This document shows, one piece after another, positions 1 to 12,400 of a stretch of DNA of 64,000 bases. A model generated the notes under the pieces. The model was not told the DNA's origin and did not search any database. It saw nothing but the letters and a program-made list of their open reading frames with translations. This stretch comes from Crossaster papposus (lineage: Eukaryota > Echinodermata > Asteroidea > Velatida > Solasteridae), in contig JBAIAA010000074.1 of the NCBI GenBank assembly GCA_037893245.1, positions 1,426,001-1,490,000 of the forward strand, in the 5' to 3' direction. A program made the position numbers and the translations under genes. Position 1 is the stretch's first letter. Every line of letters begins with the position of its first letter.

Positions 1-879
1 TGTGTGACACCATTGCATCTGTTGAAGTCATCAGTCACCCCAAGTATGTTACCCTCAGAGTTCATGTATGCCCCTCCACTCTGCCCTGCCATCACCCCTG
101 TCATAAGCCAGAGGGGGTTCAGTGCCTGATCTTTAGGGTCCTCCTGTGGCCCCATTTGTTGCCTAGGAGTTTAGTTGTATGTGTCAGGAAGCATGTTGAA
201 CCATTGCTCTGACGAAAATCAATTTTGACAGCTCACTTTCTGTCTTTCAAGTTACCTCTGTCTTCTCATGGCGGAATAAGGAGTGGTTTTCCTGTATCTT
301 TTCCTCCTTTTCTATCTTTTCCTGTAGAACCTTGATTCCTTTTCATTTTTTTTATTTTTTTTGCAGCATTGTCTGTGTAAAAAGTATTTTCTTTATTACA
401 CATTTTAGGTGGCTCGTAATCCTGTGTTACTGCAGATCGTTTTGTGTGATGAATAGTTTAGGCAAACAAATATTGGAATCTAAGATGCATTTTATGTTAT
501 TTTGAACAAGGTGCAATAATTTTTGTGTGTGAATCTTTTACATCTGTATATTTTATGATCATGTACACATGTTGTGCAGCTTGCATACATAATTGTACAA
601 CGTCTTTGATGTCATACGGTATCGTCGGGAAAAAGGGGGGAATGTTAATTAGTTTTTCATCCGCGTGCACATGCTTTTTGGCTGCTGCCTAAAAAACCCT
701 GTTTTCCTCCAATTAAAAAAATTTAAACAAACAAAAAACGACAGAAATCAAATCATTTTTTACATCGCCACCTTTCTCCCAATCAAAATTTTATTCTTTT
801 GCAACTTTTTAGTCCATAATGGAGTCTAATTATTATCATCTGATGCAACGCAATGTAATTCAAGTCTTTATAAATTCGT

Positions 880-901
880 CCCCCCCCCCCCCCCCCCCCC
901 C
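880..901 (+). repeat. Poly-C run, 22 bases
   Basis: Uninterrupted cytosine run followed by further C-rich sequence. It is one of many long C or G homopolymers in the window and may be length-variable or mis-sized in assembly. Confidence 0.95.
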
Positions 902-1265
902 TCCCCTGCCCCCAAATTGATCTTACAAGAAACATGTTTTTGTTGCCAAGGTTGCTGATTTACTTGTTGAAGGGGAAAAAATTCCTGCAACTGTGCTGGA
1001 AAAGATGAATGGGCTGATTTTCATTCTCACAGGCCTTTGGGGTCAGGGGTCAAGCATCTGTACTCCATCAGCACTGGGCAGGCAGAATAAATATTGGCCA
1101 CACTCTGTGGTCCTTGACTGGGCCATGACTGGAATGGGGAATTGTAGAAAGACTGTGGTAATGGGGGCAAAGAGAACTTCTAGAATAGAAAAGAATCTAG
1201 AACCATGTAGCTTCTTGACGAATTTGTGTTCATAAATTTACCAACATTAATTAACCCTAATCCCC

Positions 1266-2300
1266 CCCATGGTTCCCTGTGACTTGCCTGCTAAACCTAA
1301 TAGTCTAACTGTGACTCGTGTGACTTTACTGCTCAATCCAAAGCCGTGTTTTGGTTTACTTTTTTTGATAAAACTTACCGAGACGATGGTTACTTTTTCC
1401 ATTTTAAGTCCAGTGCGGACAACCTAGGACGTTTTCCTCTCAGTTACATTTTCCGAGTCCAGTGGTTACTTTTACCGGCCAACTGCTGCCCGGGAAAACT
1501 TCCCAGGAAACTTTTCCCTAGACGATAAGTCCAGTGCGAACAGCGCGAGTCGGTAAAAGGGCTTAGGAAAACCATAGAGAAATTCCTTTCTCTATGGGAA
1601 ATCGTACATCCGGTCCCCTAGTGCGATTTCATGCTACACAAGACACCGCGCATGCGCTCTTTGCATTGTTTACGTGCGCGCGCTGATGCATGCACATCGC
1701 ATTGTGATCACATTCGCCTTCATGAGTCATTATAATGACAGCTCGGCTACTTCTCCCGCCCGCGGTCTCTGTAAAATTTGTCCGTGTCGAAAGTCCAAGT
1801 GCGAACAGTGGTAACATTTGACCATTTTTTATTTTACCATCGTCTCAGTAAAACCTTCCCCCCCCCAAAAAAAAAGTCCAGTGCGAACACGGCTCAACAC
1901 ACCGAGTTGTTTGGTACCAGTGAAGTACATATCAATTAATTTTGCCCACTAAATCCAACTGGATTTAACTGTGTCTTATTTTGCTGGTTTGCCGTTGAAT
2001 CCAACAGAGTCCAACTGGGACTCATATGACTTTACTGCTCGATCCAACACAGTCCAACTCACTGGGTTGTTGGTTTAATACCTGAATATATCAAATGACT
2101 TGTCCACTAAATCCATCAGGATCTAACTGTACGTGTCTTATTTGTTTGTTTGCTGTTGGATCCAACAGAGTCCAACTTGGCATTATTTACCAGTATCCCA
2201 ACAGAATGCGATTCTGATTGCGTTCTGGAATATATCAAATGACTTGCCTGCTAAATCCAACAGGTTCCAGTGGGATCCTGTTGGATTCAGCAGGGTAAGA
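1266..2300. repeat. Interspersed repeat copy 1 (CCAACAGAGTCCAACT-type), split by an insertion
   Basis: The motif 'aatccaacagagtccaact' and variants recur, with phrases such as 'gacttgcctgctaaa' and 'caactcactgggttgttgg'. A second copy at 15107-15430 shows the same order of phrases. Comparing the two shows copy 1 is interrupted near 1342-1894 by a separate inverted-repeat element. Family identity unknown. Confidence 0.7.
1342..1894. mobile_element. Non-autonomous terminal-inverted-repeat element nested in an older repeat
   Basis: Ends are AGCCGTGTT on the left and AACACGGCT on the right. Homology between the arms continues inward through 'gagacgatggt' (left, about 1380) and its complement (right, about 1835). 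It sits inside the older repeat 1266-2300, whose sequence resumes with 'caacac' after the element. A 3-bp duplication (CAA) is plausible but weak. It has no transposase reading frame. Confidence 0.65.
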
Positions 2301-2799
2301 GTTTTAAAAAGGTGGATAAATTCTAATCTGGGGCCAATTCCATATAGCTGCCTAAGCACAAATAAATTGTGTATGCATTTTCCCAAGTATACACAAAAAA
2401 TATATATTAGGGGGAAAAAGATGCTAAGTCTGTAAGCCAATTGCTAAGCTAAATTTGGTGTTTTGGAAGAGATTATGATTACAGGAAATGGACATCAGAC
2501 CTCAATGTGGATAATACAACACCCGGGTCTCTACTTAATCCTTTGCACTCAGCCCCGCGCTACATCTGACTTATAAGTCCCTTAAAAGCTCCTGGGGGTC
2601 CAAATATTCCCCCAAAATATAGCCCTATTTGTAAGCTTTCCAATGATACATAATTATATGGGATTTGTACACTGTAAATGATATTTGTATATACAAACTT
2701 GCAACACATACAAAATCTTCGAAAACAGGCCTGAGTTTAAAGGGTTAACACTGCCTATTTTTAATTCCCTTGTATCCTGGTTTTCCTTCTATGTTGCAG

Positions 2800-2947
2800 G
2801 CATTCCAGCAAGATGGATACCAGCCGGCTGTCGGATAGCTCCAGTGGTAGCTCCTCGGGCGAGTCTGATGACGACAGCAGCTCTGGTAACGACACGGATA
2901 GCGAGAGCGATGCTAGCTCTAGCGACCATGAGTCATCCCCTCCGCAG
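2800..2947 (+). CDS. AFF: AFF-like exon A: acidic Ser/Asp-rich segment
   Basis: The exon lies between acceptor 'tatgttgcag' and donor CAG|gtcagt. It starts with one base of a split codon and ends in phase 0. The 49 full codons are dominated by Ser, Asp, Glu and Gly (SSSGESDDDSSSGND), like the serine-rich transactivation region of AFF proteins. An ATG at 2813 is in frame close to the exon start. An alternative promoter start there is possible, but the upstream acceptor argues for an internal exon. Confidence 0.8.
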
Positions 2948-5900
2948 GTCAGTCGGTGTCCCCTGAGGTCCCATCGTGGGAGCTGTCCTTGAGCTAGTGT
3001 CAAATGTGCAGAGATACAAACTGAGGGTGTTTATAGTGGATGGGTGGTTGGGGTTGGTTCAGTGATTAGACCAAAGATAAGGGAGACATGGAAACTTGCT
3101 AAGCATAGATATATGATTAGCTAAAAAAAAGGGTTACCAACCAAATTGCCGTATGATGCATATTGCTGGTGACTGGTTCTCCGCTGATTTTTGCTTAACG
3201 GTATTTTCCACTTAGCAGTTCTGTGAAATTCGTTCTAGGCCTAATTGATCGGTATCACCATCCATGGCCATTATCCAATTAGCAATTGTTTATGGACTGT
3301 TGAACATCATATAAGATTACAAATCTTAGACAGACAAAAAAAAAAATTCAAATACACGCAATATTCGGTCGCATGTGCGCCCTGTTTGTCAAATTTACTG
3401 CCAATGCTCAACCAGACTGTTATCACGTTTCATTACTAGTCTCGTTTGCAACACATTGGCCAAGCTCGTTTAGAGTAGTTTGTTCCAATCATTTTTTTAA
3501 AGTTTTTTTCTATTCTCGGATGGTGAAAATATTTGAGTGGGGTCCGGGAAGTAGGCATTATTCAGATACGCGTTCTAACAAATGACTGGAAAATGCGAAA
3601 AGCTATTTCTTCTACTTTTGGCAATAAGTGGTCGCACGAACGTCTGTGTGTACATCTGAAATCTGAGACAACTCCTGTATTCGGTCAGAGACGGCGTGTA
3701 TGCAATAATTCCCAGTATTACGCTACTGCGCATTTCATGCATCGCATTCGTTGTCTTAGGGGCGTGGCTAAATCACAAACAGCAGGTGTATGGCTCTGCT
3801 TTACTATTAGCCAAAACAAACCCTGCTTACTGTTATGACGGTCAGCATACCGGTCCAATTTCATGGCTCTGCTACAAACCTCAAAAACTTGCTAAGCATG
3901 ACAAATTATTCTTGGCAAAACAGGGTTACAAACATATATTGTTTGTGGCTGGTATTCAGCTGGTTTTTACTTAGCATGAAAAGCCCTTGGAGTTTGGGCT
4001 GGCAACTTGTAATTAGTGAGCAAATTGTAATTATGCTAAGCAAATTGTGATCAGCAGCTCCATGAAATTTGCCCCAGGTATTTAACATTTTAGCTTATGT
4101 ACATTCTATGGATTCTGTGAACTGCTTATAGGGTTAGCACTGTTTTCACAGAATGGTGTTTGTAAGAGCAGAATTGTGTGGTTAGCAAGGATGCAAAATT
4201 GGGTCCGATCTCCACATTCACTTGTATGTGAGGTTTTCAGATTGTCATATTGTTTGAGGCTCGTCAATTTAATGATCTTTTTTATATTTAAAACCAGGAC
4301 AAACCTGCCCACAAGTCCTACAACCTTCACGATCTCATTAACAAGAAGATCACCGAGGGCAAGAAGTCGCCGGGAGCGCTTAACGTCCCCAAGCAGCCTC
4401 CGCTCAGCAACCTGCCGGCTGCTGCTAATACCGCTGCCACACCACCAACCCTCTCAATCAAGGAGACGCAGTCCTTCCCCAACACCAACCAGCACAGGTC
4501 CACTGTGGTGGGAGGTAGGCGGGGCGAAGGCAGCGGGGGCTTCGTTCTAGGCATCAACGACCTGACCACCACGCTAACTCCACCTGAGGATTATGATAAG
4601 GGAAACTTTGGCAAGTATGACGACAACAGCATCAATGACTTCAACAAGTTGCTAACAGAGAAAAGGACGCCATTGTCAAAATCTCCAGTCAGAACCGGAT
4701 CGAGTGCCGGCAAACAGAGTGTAAACAAACGGGGACCCAAGAAGGTTTTGGAAAAGTCCCCCTCGGTTGGGAAGCCTAAAACGGCTTCCCAGACTAAGAG
4801 CGACACGTCGACAAAGGAATCCAAGAAAGGTGCTAAGCCGAGTAAGCAGTCGAGTAAAAGCGGTGCTGAGACCAAAGTAGAGACCAAGGCAAAGAGTTAC
4901 AAGACATCTTCAAAGAATGATAAGAAGACCCCACCTCGAGTGAGAACTCCTGAAAAGAAGTCGGCCAAGAAACCGACATCCAAGGAGTTTGTGAGCGATA
5001 CTGACAGCAGTGATTCCGACGACGAGTTGGAAAGAACGCCGTTGTCGAAAAGATTGAACGGAGCAAGTAAGCCCCACGCGGTCTCGAGCCCCGCTCACAA
5101 ACCCAGTGCGCGTGCTGAAATCAAATGCAAAGCATCTAGCAAGGGAAGCAGAACTAAAGAGAAATCGAACGCTGTGAAAGTGGAGAAAGAAGTATCTCTT
5201 GCCCAGCCCGGCCTGGACCATGTCTTCACGTCCATGATTGACCAGCCCCTGGGGCTCATCAAGGAGCCGTTGTTGTCGCCGATTAAAAACGAGGACCCTG
5301 AAAAGCCGGCTTTGACGCCGACGCTGCATCAGCAGGAGATCGCGTACAAAGACGGGATCCCCTCGCTCATGGTCAAACTCAACCTTGCCCTCATAAACCG
5401 GGTGCCTGGGTTACCTGGGTTACCTGTGTTGCCTGGGTTACCTGGGTTGCCTGGGTTGCCTGGGCGACCCAGGCAACCTTGTAGAACAGAAAGGACCTCG
5501 CCGAGGCACGGTTGCAGTGCCTCGGAAACTCACCATAAAAATGAACTTCTAAAGTATGAGGAGGAGAGACCGCCTTCATTAGTCAAAGTCCATAAAAGAA
5601 AACAGGAGGATCTCGACGAGGTTTGTAAATCTGTAATTGTGTAGCCTTTAGGATGACATTACCCTAAGATTTTTGATAAGACTTGGTTTTTCTTGACAAT
5701 GACAATTATTTTGGTTACCCATCTTTGATACGATGCCTACAACCATAGAACTTCTCCATTACTCACAGCATGTGATGCCAAATTCAAAATTCTTCCTTGT
5801 CCATACAATAAACTCTCTTTTTTTCTGTTGATCTTAGACGCTTTATATCAAACCATCAGATGCTATCCAAGATTTAAATTAATGTACAGATTTTTCTTTG

Positions 5901-8900
5901 TGGCTCTTAGAATTTGAAGCAACTCGACAAAGTTGTGGAAGCCACGCGTGCATAATTCAAGGCTGTAACATAAGCAGTTTTGAGTATATCTGAGATATAT
6001 GCACATAGAAAAGCCACTCCTAGCTTCTTATCACTTATAAACAAACGCTGAACATTAACCCTTGCTCTTGTTTACACTCCAACACACTTCAATAGTCGCC
6101 CCCAAAAACAACCTATGTTTTTTACATAGCCCTCCGAAGCACTCAAAGGAATGCCGTAGGAAACCGCATTTCAACTGGGTCATGCTACTAGTCCATGGTA
6201 TATTACACTCATAAGCAAAGCCATATGCCCATTTATTAACCACAGAAGTGCGTGCCCTTCACTGCACATGCTAAGAATCCTCTAACGCACTGCAGCTGAA
6301 GTACATAGATAGGTATGTGCCACTGTCTTCCAGTGAGCCACTCTAATAGAGGAAGGGTTAATCAACACGCCACCACCTGGTTCCACTTGAAATGACTTTC
6401 TGGGTTTTGGGCGTTTTAACATTTGAGACACCCCAAGCATTATGTTGTCTCTTGAAAGCTCTTGAAATGCCACAGCCAGAAGCTTCATCTATTGATATTT
6501 GCTTAGCAGCTTAGTAGCTTAGCAGCTTTTAGCCTGCCCAAGAGACCACATTGTGCTGGGTAGTATGAGTGTTGAGTATGCGAACTAAAGCATACGCTAT
6601 CCATATATGCTTACTCGATCATTCTAGTAAAGAGCGAAAACAAGTCCTCCTTTATAACACGACCAAAAACGAACGCAAGAGTTTTATAATGGCAGTACAT
6701 TTTCTGTCCTGATTTGCTCGCTGTGCTCAATTCGCCTCATAGGATCCAGTCAAGGAATCCGTGTGCAAGAAACCAAAGAGCGAGAGCAGTGGGAAGTCTT
6801 CAAGAAGTCTTCACAACAAAGAGCCTGAACACAATGAGTAAGTTTGTTGCGGAAAGCGAGGCTTTCGGCCCATGTTTAGAGAAATAGGCAGTCACTTGAA
6901 GTGAAGAACAAACCGGGTTTTGTTTGTGTAAAATACCCGAAAAGGAAAATGTCCGAAACATTGGTGTCTTGTCTTTAGGCCATCGTTACATAAAAGTAGC
7001 AAACGTTTCCTTGACACATAACTTACACCTTGACTGAAGCTCTGTGGAGAATGTGCATAGATCATGAGTAGTGTGAAAGTACAAAGTCAATAATAGCCCC
7101 TATCCTCCAAAAACCTCATTTTGATTAGTAACCTCAATCCTGCAAAATCACCCAGCATTAGTTTAGGCTTTATGACCTGGATCCTGCATTATCCTCCAGT
7201 GGCAAAACCCCAAATGCCCTCAATCCTGCAACTTCCTCTGATGTATCAACTACCAAGTGACCTCAATCCTGCAATTTGCAAATAGGATTTTGAAGGATTC
7301 CAGATGATTAGGGTTAAAGGAACTACTGCATGTTAGTTTAAATGCCTGTAGAACTATTTAGATGTGTTGCACTTTCTAAAGTGTATTAGCTGTGTCTGTT
7401 AAGTATTTGCCATAATATTGCATCTTCATCATGTTCTCTTTGACCTGAAATTTGAAGGTTTGAAAAGGCAATAAGATAAGTAGTTTGCAGTAACACCACG
7501 GTAATACTCTTTAGTGAGATGTGTGGTTCTGAAAAGGACCGAAGAGAATTTGACGTTTAATAAACTCAACGTTTATAAATCCTGTTTGGTCTGTCGTTAG
7601 GTTGTCATCTCTACCAGACAGCGACACTGTCCTTGATCGGAGGCGGCCCATCGAGCGCCGCGGCAGCACCAACAGTGTCTCCAGCCTGTTATCCTCACAG
7701 AGCAGCTGCAGCAGTAGTCGCCGGAGCGACCGTGAGGCCCCACCCTTGCAGCCCACCAAGCGGCGCAAGAAAACTGCCAATGATTCCATGGACTCAAGCT
7801 GCAGTAGTAGTAGCAGTAGCAGCAGCAGCGGCAGTAGCAGTAGTGGTAGTGGTAGTAGAAGTGGTAGCAGCAGTAGTAGCGGCGGCAGCACGAACTATCT
7901 CAATGCACCTTCCAACGCGGCCGTGCTCAATGCCAAGAGGCACCCCACGGTGTGGAGCTCACCCCCACCGCCCCAGGCCGAAGAGCGGGTGGACAGATCG
8001 CAGGATCCGACCAGCGTGTCGAACGACGTGACCTGCACGAGAAACGGGCACCGGTCTGTCAGCGAGGAGTTTGGAGACGTTGGCGGCAACGCGGCGGATT
8101 ATGTCAGGAACTCCTACAATCCACATGCCAGAAAGAATATGACGGACAGGCAACCGATAGGCTTGCAGTTTGAAGAAAGGTAGGATCGGGCTTTTGGGTA
8201 TTTTTTGTTATATATCACTTTTCTGGTTATGTGTGAACTGATAGATGGCCCCATCTTTAAGTCACAAGTGACTAGGGCCAATTCGAGCGATTCACAATAC
8301 CTAGAAGCTGCCGTTGGCGGCGCAAATCCTACTATACACGCAGTGCATCATGGGGAAAAGTCGGCATCAGTTTGAAAAATGGTATTCATTTTGCATGAAC
8401 TGATCAGTTTTACGTCTTTTTGGACGCGCACGATTAAAGTTCAAATTTTTTTTCTGCAAATAACAATGTTTTCATTAACGACGCTTCCGGATGCATTTAT
8501 GTTTGTGTTGTACCTCGCGTGAACAATGAAGATTAGATATTTCACTACAGTATGATGTACGGAAGGAGTCGACCCTAAAGTTTAAAAGTGGCTCTTTTGA
8601 GTCAAACGCTTGGTGGCGCACTGCATTGTGAATCGCCCGAATTACATGGAGCTGCTAGGTACACAAATGGAGCTGCTATTTACTAAAATGTGCTAAGCAT
8701 GACAAATCTTTCTTGGCAAAAAAACATGGTTACAGACCTAATTTTTCGGTGATTGTTTGCGATTGATATTCAGCAGGTTTTTTGCTTAGCATGGGGTTTT
8801 AGCTGGTAAGCTGGGTTTTTTTATTGAGCAGGATTTCTTTTTTACTAAGCAATTGTTTGTGCTTAGCAGCTCAATGAATTGGGTCTCTGCTTAGAATACT

Positions 8901-9360
8901 GTCAGAGGTGATTAGTAGTGAAACAGCATTTAAACAAAACCAACAAACACAACACAGTAGTCGTGATGAAAAGGACGATCTTGGCACTAGACCATTTGTA
9001 GATCATATCATATCACAAATCTTACTTCCTGATGCTTCATTTTCACATCAGGCTTCGGGTAATTGAGGGCACGAAATGCTGCAATTAGAACAACTACAGT
9101 GTCCCTAAGCCATGGGGCTAGTTTCACTCATGGAACACGCTGTCAACATCAATCACTCATGTGTGTATGCATACCTTGAGGGCTGAGAGAAATCCCTTGT
9201 AGACCACAGTTCTTCATCGCTGGACCAACCTTCACCAAGTGCACGCGCAGTTGTGTGTTTGGGAATATCGCCCCAGGTGTAGACACAAGGCAGATTTATG
9301 AGCCCACTGTTCCTTTAAGCAATCCTAGCAAGAACTCCCACCGTCGTCTTAATCAGGCAC

Positions 9361-9401
<41 letters not shown>

Positions 9402-12400
9402 CTTCACCCCAGGCCGTACGCTCGATATGCTTTGCACGTAAAGTCAATGGACTTTAGCTTGGGGACTTTTTAAAATAGCCGAGCCGGTTACAAATCACAC
9501 AACACATGGCGGCTTCCAGACTTGCTCTTTTTCTCACTACACGCGCTCGACAAAAAATAGCGAGAGGAAAAAAAATGGGGAAAACAGAAAAAGTAACGGA
9601 GACTGAGTCGGCCAAATGCCTGTTAATCTGCCCCCTCAGGAAGCCGGCAATGCCTGTGATCAGTGTTGGGGAAACAAGGTTTTATGTTTGTACAGGAGTG
9701 GGCTTAAAGCAGCAATACAGCTCCACACACATTGTAAAATTAAGAGAGATAAAACAAACCTCTGATTAATCCTGGTTTTCTCTTTAAGAAGATCTAGACC
9801 GTTAGGGTTAATTTGTAAATGTGGTCGTTTTAGTTTTTACTTTCTGAGCGAGATGCTTCGTTGAGAGCTAGTTGGGAGCTAAATTAATAAATAAATGAAT
9901 GCACCTATTATTAATTGGGCTGTGACAATTGTAGGATTGTTGAATATGAATTTGGTTTATTTGGTTTTAAATTTGGATTCCAATTTTTTTCATTTGAATA
10001 GAAATTTTTAAAAAATGGCTAACAATTGGATTTGTCGTAAATGTAAGGGACACATAGCACATGATTTGATGACCCTACATGTGATACTGATTTATCCACA
10101 TTTATTACCTACTGTTACAACTATCACAACCTATCAAAAATCCAACTTTATCTGCGTTTATTCTATAAAGAGAAAAATTGTCCAATCTTGCTGTGCAAAT
10201 GCAGCGCGCGCAGCTTGGATACCGAACTGGCGGTACATGTATATTGTTTATATTCTGCGTTGTTATCATAGAGGTGCTTTTAATACCATTTTAGTATCAA
10301 TCTACTGGATGAATTGTAGAGGATACTCATTTTTTGTATCAAGCTTTCTACAGTTTCAATTTATATCGTGTCTCAACGCCTATCCTATAAAGGTGCTTTT
10401 GTAGGTGGTTATTTTGAAATACCTTCTTAACCAGTTCGCGCCGGGATTATTTTAACATCGCCGAGCCGACGGGCGGGATTATTTTTAACGAAACTCGATC
10501 CGAAGCGTGTTCAGGCCTATAGTGCTGGGTAGCACACCCACGCATTTCCGGCCTTGCGCGCTGCTGACATACATTTCCGAACTTGAACTTGGCGTATATA
10601 TTCGTCATCCGTTTTGAATTTGGGGAAATTTTTGCGTTTATATTCGTCATCCGGCGCGAACTGGTTAAGCATCCTGTGCAATCATGGCACCTGGTGGGCT
10701 GTCTTCATCAAGAAAAGTGGAATGTTTGTATCATGTCTCAATGATGATTGGCAATGGCCGACCGTCATCTGATCATCTGTACTTCGCCTAATTCCCCAGA
10801 TTTAGTTAGTCCACATTTTGCTTGCATTCAGTAACAAATCTGTGCTTGGGTGCAAACCAGCTCGTAAGGATAATTAGTTGGGCTGTACATTTAGATGTGT
10901 ACATCAACAGAAGGGTAAAAAAGGTTTGATTTTCCTCCCTTCCTTAAAGGTAGGATACACCATTTGCAGATATCGAAACTATTTACTACCGAGTTATTAA
11001 GAAATATCGTACTTATTTGAAAGTGAATAATGATTCTAGGCATCCAGCAAAATGATTGTGCTAGATATCCTGTAATTACTCCGAAAACAATAGTTTTATA
11101 AAACAAAATTCGCAAAAAAATCCATGATAACATAATAATAATTGCCCGATGCCGGTTAAAAACAAATGTTGTTTTTCATACTTTTCTCGGCATCCATGAT
11201 TATACACCTTCGGACAGGTCAGTTAAATTATATTTACCATAAAATACAACCCCCAAAATTCACCCATTCATGATAATTCAAGCAATTACCAAAGGTGTAT
11301 GATACATTTAAAGGTAAGACTAAGATACACCATTGGTAATTGATTGAATTGTCAGGAATGAGTAAATTTGGCACGTTGTATTTTATAGTAAATATTTTTA
11401 ACTGACTTGTCAATGTCAGTAGTATTATGATCATAGATGCTGAGAAAAGCAAGAAAAACAGCGTTCAGTTTCAACCGGCTTCGGGCAGTGGTTCTTATGT
11501 TGTTCTTGTTTTTTGGCGATCGCGAATTTTTGTATATAAAATTCAATTTTTCGGAACAATTACAGGATATCTTGTGCAATCATTATTTACTTTTAAATAA
11601 GTCAGATATTTCCTAATAATTCATTAGTAAGATTTTTTTCAATATCTGCAAATGGTGTATCCTACCTTTAAGACAGTACAATGACATGGCATTGCCTTTA
11701 ACAGTCTCTACCACTAGCACAACAAACTAAGAAGACAGCAGGTGATACTGTGTCTGTATCTAGCCCCTCCCTGCCCACTGCTCCCAAGCACATACAGACA
11801 GCCAAGGCAAAAGGATTTGTAATTCAATACCTTAACCCAAACCAGTGCTGTGTGTGTGTGTGGCTGCTAGCTGCCTGGCTGGCAGGTGTCACAACATGAT
11901 TTTAATATTAGGTTTTGCCCAACACCACTGTTGATTTGCTGGCTTTTTAAGCCGTTGCGGTGTCCCAGCTTGTCCCCTTTTGTTGGTCTGGTGTGTGGAT
12001 ATCTGCAAGACGGTCCATTGCAACTGTGATAATTTGCTGATATCCTTCCACTCGGTCAAGTTGTTTCTTGAGGGGACAATGGCAAATCGATCTAGTCTGC
12101 AAGACCTGTTTGTGACCCAGTGTTTTTTTGTACTGGTTTTTTATTTTCCCACTTTCTCTTTCTATTGTACTTGGAAAAGAAAAACATTTTATTTATCTCA
12201 AATTGTCTTATGTCACTCCCTCCCCACCCCCCCCCCCCCCCCCCCCAAAAAAAATCATTGTACATGTATAATGCCATTGACAATAGGTCGTTTTCCTGGT
12301 TAAATGAGAGTGCTGTAACGACACCATTTTGGGAGCAAACGACTAGAAAAAATGGTGTTTATTAAAGTAGCTTAGGAACTCGACTTATATCTAAAAACTA

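Larger units (their letters stand above)
1..2799. other. Upstream/intronic DNA before the first recognised AFF exon
   Basis: No exon that fits the AFF-like gene could be supported here. The first recognised exon (2800) begins with one base of a split codon after a clean acceptor, so at least one coding exon should lie upstream, probably outside the window. The stretch contains a C22 run (880-901), an old repeat copy (1266-2300) and a terminal-inverted-repeat element nested in it (1342-1894). The first 215 bases are open in one frame but resemble nothing I recognise. Confidence 0.5.
2948..4297. other. AFF-like intron with two copies of a TTAGCA-type repeat
   Basis: Phase-0 intron of 1350 bp. 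Most of its recognisable content is the repeat at about 3076-3240 and 3852-4078. No other gene is seen. Confidence 0.7.

Noticed and set aside
1-215. Possible upstream AFF exon (frame open for about 70 codons)
   Set aside because: The translation shows no AFF motif and no donor site in the phase needed to join exon 2800-2947.
4591-5329. Minus-strand open frames opposite the long AFF exon
   Set aside because: Shadow frames of a biased coding exon; the + strand frame has family motifs and consistent splicing.
10015-10404. 129-codon + strand open frame
   Set aside because: Within an AFF intron, AT-rich, no recognisable domain or splice partners; likely chance.
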